From: Sphagnum magellanicum
Taxonomy: Eukaryota; Streptophyta; Sphagnopsida; Sphagnales; Sphagnaceae
Reading direction: 5' to 3'
Assembly (NCBI GenBank): GCA_021904315.1
Contig: CM038926.1
Location: forward strand, 2,016,718 to 2,080,717
DNA: 64,000 nt
Below, piece after piece: positions 58,472 to 64,000 of the stretch. Both the position numbers and the translations under genes were made by a program. The stretch's first letter is position 1; each line of letters begins with the position of its first letter. The notes under the pieces were generated by a model. It made no database searches, had not been told where the DNA came from, and worked only from the letters and a program-made list of their open reading frames with translations.

Positions 58472-61400
58472 CTCCCACTCTATGAAGTTTCTAATCCGAA
58501 CATGTTGATCAACTTATGATGTCGTTCTTTTGATAATGCCTTGGTAAGGACATCCGCCACCATGTGTTCCATTGGACAATATTCAAATTGAACTTCTCCA
58601 TTTTCAACTCGTTCTCAAACAAAATGATGTACATCAATGTGTTTTGTTCGTGCATGGTGAGTGGGATTCTTGGTCAATGATATCGCACCTTGATTGTCGC
58701 ATCAAATCACCATCATTTTCTTCTCCTCCATGTATCCTAAATCCATCATCAATTTTGTTATCCATATGGCTTCTTTTGTGGCTTGCGTGTTCGCCATGTA
58801 TTCCGCCTCTGTGGTGGACAATGTGATTGTAGGTTGTCGTTTGCTACTCCAAGAAATGGCTCCCCCTCCGATCATGAAAACAAACCCTGTGGTGGACTTC
58901 CTATCTTCAAGATCACCACCCCAATTCGCATCGCAATATCCAAGAACTTCCTTGGATAGTGTTGCACCAAATTGTAATTTCATTTGCAATGTACCTTGCA
59001 AAAATCGAAAGATTCGTTTGACGGCCATCTAATGCTCCATGTTAGGGTTCGCCATGTGTTGACTCAACACGCTTATTGGGTATGCCAAGTTGGGTCGTGT
59101 GCACAACATGGCATACATCAAAGACCCAACCGCTTGTTGATATGGAAATCCCTTTGATTCATCATCTCCATTCGCATTCCTTTGTAACTTCACCTTGGGA
59201 TCCAATGGAATTCCAATGGGCTTACATTCCTCCATTCGAAAACGCTTCAATATTTCCTTGAGGTATTTGATTTGGTTGATGCGTAGGAGTCTTTCATCAC
59301 GATTCCTTTCCACCTCCATCCCCAAAAAGAAATGCAACTCCCCGAGGTCCTTCATTTCAAACTTTTGATTCAATTCCTCTTTGATTTGCAAAAGTTTGTT
59401 TTGATTGTTGCACACCAAAATGAGGTCATCCACATAGACCACAATGAAAAACTTCACATCTCCCACTTGTGCAACGTACACGCTAGGATCGGCCTCACTC
59501 TTCATAAATTCAATGCTTTTGAGAAACGCATCTAACTTTTGATTCCATGCCCTTGGAGATTGTTTCAAACCATACAAGGACTTTTGAAGCTTACACACGA
59601 GATGTTCACCTCCTTGGTGCACGAATCCTTGAGGTTGCTCCATGTAAATCTCCTCTTCGAGCTCGCCATTGAGAAATGCGGTTTTCACGTCCATTTGATG
59701 GATCTCCATGTCTTCCAAGGCCACCAATGCAAGAATGCAACAAATAGATGTAAATTTTGCGACAGGCGCAAAAGTTTTGTTGTAATCCACTCCGTAGGTT
59801 TGGGTAAAACCTCTTGCCACTAATTTGGCCTTGTAGCGTTCCACCTCCCCATTTGCACCTTGTTTGATTTTGAACACCCATTTGCAAGAAACGGGTTTCC
59901 TACCGGTGGGAAGTGGTACCAAAGTCCATGTGTTGTTTGTCATGAGGGAATCATATTCTTCTCGCATCGCACACTCCCACTCCTTGGAATTTTCACATGT
60001 CAATGCTTCTTCAACATTTTGGGGCTCCTCCAAAAATGCAATGGTGGCGCGATCCACCTCCTTGGTAGCAATCCACCAATCCCGAGGCCATTCCCTTCGT
60101 TGCCTTTGAGGTCTTTCCCTCGCAACATCTTGTGAAGGTTCACAAGATGGGTTATCATTGGAAACAACAAATTCTTCTTCCGATGAAGAACTTGGTGTGG
60201 ACTCACTTTGCACACCTTCCATTCTTGTTTCATTCAAAGGTGTATCTTCACTAAAGGTCAATGGTTCTTCTCCCTCAACTTCTTCATGCACAACTACATT
60301 TTCTTCTTTCTCAAGATGAGGTACACCACCTATTTCCTTTAACCCTTCAATGAACACGACATCTCTACTTTTGATGATTCTTTTGGTTTTTACACACATC
60401 AAGCGATACGCTTTGGTGCCTTCGTAATATCCTAAAAACACACAAGGCATGGACTTGGACTCTAATTTGGTCCTCTTCTCATTGGGGACATGTGCAAAGG
60501 CTTTACAACCAAAAACTCTCAAATGGGACACATTGGGTTTCCTACCACTCCACGCTTCTTGAGGGGTCCTGGAATCAAGAGCCTTGGTTGGACATCGATT
60601 TTTGATGTACACCGCTGTGTTCACCGCTTCGCCCCAAAATTCAACTTCTAACCCTTGTGCAAGAATCATGCTTCTTGCACATTCCATGATGGTTCTATTA
60701 GCACGTTCCGCAACATTGTTTTGTTGTGGGGAATAGGGCGCACTTGTTTGTCGTTGGATCCCACATTCCGCAAGAAATGCGTCAAATTTCTTAGACACAA
60801 ATTCTCCTCCGTTGTCAGAACGTAACACTTTGATTTTGTGACCAATTTTGTTCTCCACCAACGCCTTGTATTGTTTGAACTTTTCAAACGCTTCTCCTTT
60901 GGCCTTCAAAAGATAGACATGAGTTTTCCTTGAGAAATCGTCAATGAAAGTGAGAAAGTATTGCGCTCCACCATGCGATGTAGTCTTCATTGGCCCGCAA
61001 ACATCAGTGTGCACAATCTCCAAAAGTTGTGAAGCCCTCGTTGCTCCGTCCTTGGGAAATGATGTTCTTTGATGTTTGCCTTTGACGCATCCTTCACAAA
61101 TGTGATGCAACGACACTTCTTTCAAATTCATGCCATCCACCATGGCATCTAACTCCTTAAGGCTTGCCATGTTGAGATGGCCAAGTCTTTCATGCCAAAG
61201 TATCGCACTTTCCTCCAAAGAATTTGCAATGTGTGCCATGTCCTTACGCACCTTCACATTAAGAAGGTACAAATTCTTGTCCCTTCGTGCTTGCGCCACA
61301 ACAACTCCTCGAGCATCGTTGACCTTACAACCATCCTTGTCAAACTCCACTTTGAAACCTTCCGAAATGAGTTTGCTCACCGAAATGAGATTATTCTTCA

Positions 61401-62440
61401 TTTTTGGAACATGAAGAACTTGGGTGATGGTTGTGTGTATCAATTGGCCTCCCACTTGCATTGTGGCTTTGATGCTCCCCTTGCCAATGGCCTCCAAAAC
61501 GGTGTCATCACCCATGAACACCCTCCTTGGGGAAATGCGCTCGTACATGGTAAACCATTCTTGTTCGAATGTCATGTGTTGCGTTGCACCCGAATCCACA
61601 ATCCAATCATACGTGGTATGATCATTGGCACTCAATGCCGCAACAAACATTTGTTCGTGATCTTCACAAGCTTGATTAACTTTTTCTTTTTCATCATTTT
61701 TCTTTTTCAAACAATTTTCACAAAATGTCCGAGTTTCTTACAATAAAAGCAAAGCTTCTCGTTGGACTTGTGAGTTTTGTTCACTAATGCGGTAGTCTCA
61801 GAACTCTCACATTCTTTTCTTTTGGACACTTTGTGAAGCAACCTTGCTACAATGAATTGAAGGTCTACATCTTTCGTGGACATGGACTCCAAGCTTGTGA
61901 CTAAGTTATCAAAGGATGGAGGAAGGCTCATGAGGAGTACCATGTAAACATCTTCATCCGTAATGTTCACCTCGATAGAATGTAGTTGGTCCGCAAGGGC
62001 TTTCACTCTGTTGATGTGCACAAACATGTCATCTCCTTTTTGCATTTTGATGGTGAAGAATCTCTTTCGAAGGAACAACTTGTTGCCAATGGTTTTAGCT
62101 TCATGCACACCACAAAGGGCCTCCCATGCACTTCTCACATTGTCACAATATTGAATGTGTGCCAGTTGGGCATCCGTGAGATGTTCACAAAGCAATGCAA
62201 AAGCCTTTGTCTCTTTTTCGTTGTAATCGGCCCTTGCAACTTTTTCACTTGGCAAGGTGGCACTCCCATCAACAAATTTCCAAAGCCCATGTTTGGAAAG
62301 CATCATGCGCATTTTGAACTTCCAAAGGTGAAAGTTGCCACCATCAAACTTCTCCATGACTTTCAAGGACTCCATTTGAAAAGAAGACATTGTGCTACAA
62401 CAAACACTCTCAAACTTAAAAATTGAAGTTTTCAACAACT
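58472..62440 (-). pseudogene. gag-pol region of copia element 2 (broken)
   Basis: Shows the same order as the intact polyprotein at 13935-18023 and clear similarity to it along its length. UBN2-type gag (MESLKVMEKFDGGNFHLWKF) comes first, then a zinc-knuckle region, the protease motif DSGATQHM, an integrase with WHERLGHLN and RSDNGGEF, a reverse transcriptase with YVDD, and an RNase H with CDANWGGD and STTEAEYM. Broken, with about two or three breaks. Codon use and domain spacing still look retroelement-typical. Confidence 0.9.
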
Positions 62441-63039
62441 AAAAGAACTATCTTCCAAATAATTTCACTTGGAAAACCTTGATACTTTCAAAAACAAGTT
62501 TTTCACACTTGAAAAACTTACAACACCTTGAAGAAATCTCTTCCACACCTCCCACTTACTTGGAAAGACTATTACTCTCTTTGCAACCTTGCAAACTAAA
62601 AGCCTTCCCTCAAAAGGATTCTCCCTTTCTATGTTGTACAAGCAAACACTTTCAAAAACTCGAAAAACAAGTTTTCCTAAAACCTTTACAAGAAACTTGA
62701 AAAACTTCTCTTACACCTCAAACTTCAATGTTGGAAACCTCAAAAACTTGAAGAACTCTCTTTCACACTTTTGAACTTGAAACTTGAAACTTAAAGACTT
62801 GAATAACACTCTTCCACACTTAAAAACTTACAACACTTTGAAGAAGTCTCTTCCACACCTCGCACTCACTTGGAAAAGTTGCAAGCTCCTTGTATGCCAC
62901 CACTTGGAAATGAACTCCCACTCACTTTGCAAACTAAAAACCTTGTCTCAAAAGGATTTTCTCCTTTTTCCTATGCAATACAAGCTCAAAACCTTTCACT
63001 ACTTCTTGTTCTAACACAATGTCCTTTCTCTTGCTTGGT
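62440..63039 (-). other. Leader of copia element 2 with a duplicated block
   Basis: A block of about 140-170 bp containing AACTTACAACACNTTGAAGAA, TCTCTTCCACACCTC and TTTGCAAACTAAAA appears at about 62513-62650 and again at about 62815-62990. That indicates an old direct duplication in the untranslated leader. Confidence 0.6.
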
Positions 63040-63053
63040 GTGGGCCCATAACC
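63040..63053 (-). promoter_or_regulatory. Primer-binding site matching the tRNA-iMet anticodon arm
   Basis: The plus strand reads GTGGGCCCATAACC, directly adjacent to the LTR. It is the same 14 bases and zero spacing as in copia element 1. Confidence 0.75.
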
Positions 63054-63481
63054 TATTGGAAACAACTTGAAAACAAGCAAGAAATGAAAGCTTCAAGGTT
63101 CATGAAATGGAACAATTGTATTAACTAAAAAGAAGATTACAAAGGTTGTATGCTTCAAATGCTACAATCATAAAACTATGGCTTGCAACAACTAACAAGG
63201 CTTGAAGGTTCTATGTGCACTCAAAAAACCATGAAAGGAAAGAATGAAAGACAACTCAAAAACACTCCATTATATACTATCTCCTAACCCTAAAGTAGCC
63301 GCCACTTAACCCTAACCTAGCTGCCGCCAAACCCTAACCCTAGCCGCCGCCAAACCCTAAGTAGTCTCCACTTCTAAACCCTAACCAAACTACTACAAGG
63401 ATGTGTATACTATTCATCCTTTTGATGAATGTTTAACACATTCATCAACATTGGGAATTAGAAACGAATAGTTTTCTAACA
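63054..63481 (-). repeat. 5' LTR of copia element 2
   Basis: 428 bp, minus strand TGTTAG...CCAATA. Contains telomere-like AAACCCTAACCCTAG and GCCGCC motifs. Confidence 0.85.
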
Positions 63482-64000
63482 ACACATAAGGCTCCACATG
63501 TCCAAGCACTCTTTGACCATGGTTCACCATCCAAAATCCATATTCATCTTGTTTCACGGTTGCATTACTAGGGGTGTTTATAGGAGTCCATGAACACTTC
63601 ATGACCATAAGGCATAATCCTCCATATGACACATCGATTATCTCTTTCAACACCCTTACATAATGCATGTTGGCCACTATAATGTTATAATCTTGGGAAA
63701 AACACCAATTGCCTTAGCTGGATATGCATGCCACCCCACTATCATAGGTTGCATGTGCCATGTGCCCTTAATTATCATCAACTCGATAATGATTTCCGTA
63801 TGCCCACATGCTTTTGTATGTATAGGCAATACGAATTGGAGGGTAGGAGAAATGTAGCACATCATGGTCAACTTCCACACCATTAGTAGTTTGCATCCTC
63901 ACAACATTTAGTAGCCAATTTGTAAAAGGTGGGATATATGTTGCCAAGTGATTTGGCCATTGTATATTCCCTCGAGTTCGACACCCACCCATTGCCTTTG
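63482..64000 (-). pseudogene. CACTA-associated DUF4216-type remnant
   Basis: Minus-strand frames at 63414-63992 include YVRVLKEIIDVSYGGLCLMV, MKCSWTPI, VKQDEYGFWMVNHGQRV and VEPYVLLEN. The order matches DUF4216 (hydrophobic-KCxW-x(n)-K-x-DEYGF-x-x-VN-x-x-R-x-x-x-x-EP(Y/F)VL), a domain found in proteins of plant CACTA/En-Spm transposons. Upstream segments (HTKACGHTEIIIELMIIKGT and ATYIPPFTNWLLNVVRMQ) lie in neighbouring frames. The end near 63482 abuts copia element 2; the start may lie outside the window. It is broken. Confidence 0.55.

Larger units (their letters stand above)
58027..63481 (-). mobile_element. Ty1/copia retrotransposon, broken
   Basis: A 5455-bp element with LTRs at 58027-58471 and 63054-63481. 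The LTRs differ by about 8 substitutions, all transitions (about 1.9%), plus one 17-bp length difference. At 1e-9 to 1e-8 per site per year this suggests roughly 1-10 million years, about three times the age of the copia element at 13641. Parts are: 5' LTR, tRNA-iMet-type primer site (63040-63053), leader (about 62440-63039), gag (about 61.7-62.4 kb), protease, integrase, RT and RNase H (about 58.5-61.7 kb), polypurine tract (minus strand AGTGGGAG, 58472-58479) and 3' LTR. It is broken, with about two or three breaks, but otherwise well preserved. No target duplication is seen (GGATT on the left, ACACA on the right). Confidence 0.9.

Noticed and set aside
58694-62426. Plus-strand frames up to 189 codons
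   Set aside because: Antisense shadows of the second copia element's coding region.
63040-63053. tRNA-iMet-like sequence as a tRNA gene
   Set aside because: Only 14 bases match; there is no cloverleaf around them, and the position beside the LTR identifies a primer site.

Overview
The window is plant nuclear DNA. Plant-type Ty1/copia and Ty3/gypsy retrotransposons, CACTA and MULE-like DNA transposon remnants and a plant-type ATG13 gene all point there. It is AT-rich and very gene-poor: one recognisable host gene in 64 kb, set among nested transposon fossils. That fits a large, slowly purged genome. A gymnosperm is my best guess, but a fern or a large-genome angiosperm is not excluded by anything I can read.

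Layout. 1-93 is a CACTA-type terminus. 438-4372 (+) is the 3' part of a decayed Ty3/gypsy element: end of pol, then a long coiled-coil-like extra ORF region, then part of a 3' LTR. 4373-~11632 (-) is a second decayed gypsy element of the same kind (gag, protease, RT, RNase H, 5' LTR), carrying a nested solo LTR at 4894-5713. 11640-13640 holds an AT-rich dispersed repeat and a SWIM-zinc-finger transposase-like remnant. 13641-18983 (-) is a young, whole-looking Ty1/copia element with 325-bp LTRs and a GTTTT target duplication. 19390-20170 is a purine-rich degenerate repeat directly upstream of the ATG13 gene (20573-25663, +). 27400-29400 is AT-rich repeat with foldback structure.

From 32506 a truncated LTR is followed by another gypsy fossil (about 33070-36858, -), which abuts a piece of a third copy (36859-~37770, +). 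38640-~41612 (-) is a decayed gene of an unrecognised, possibly MULE-like family with 17-codon repeats. 44850-45725 is a repeat built on AAGCTTGGCTC. 45740-48300 has decayed coding-like sequence and a hairpin CACTA MITE (47111-47249). 48581-~51000 (-) is the 3' part of another gypsy copy with the same extra ORF. 51170-55010 has CACTA-like termini, a palindromic CCTA/TAGG array and two tandem repeats. 56629-57600 is a second solo LTR, beside a transposase-like remnant. 58027-63481 (-) is a second, older and broken Ty1/copia element. 63482-64000 (-) is a DUF4216/CACTA-type coding remnant.

Most notable: (a) both copia elements have a primer-binding site that matches the anticodon arm of initiator tRNA-Met rather than a tRNA 3' end; (b) two independent gypsy copies keep the same uncharacterised coiled-coil ORF between pol and the 3' LTR; (c) the ATG13 gene has an intact HORMA region and intact last two exons, but its middle Ser/Pro-rich part is not readable in one frame.
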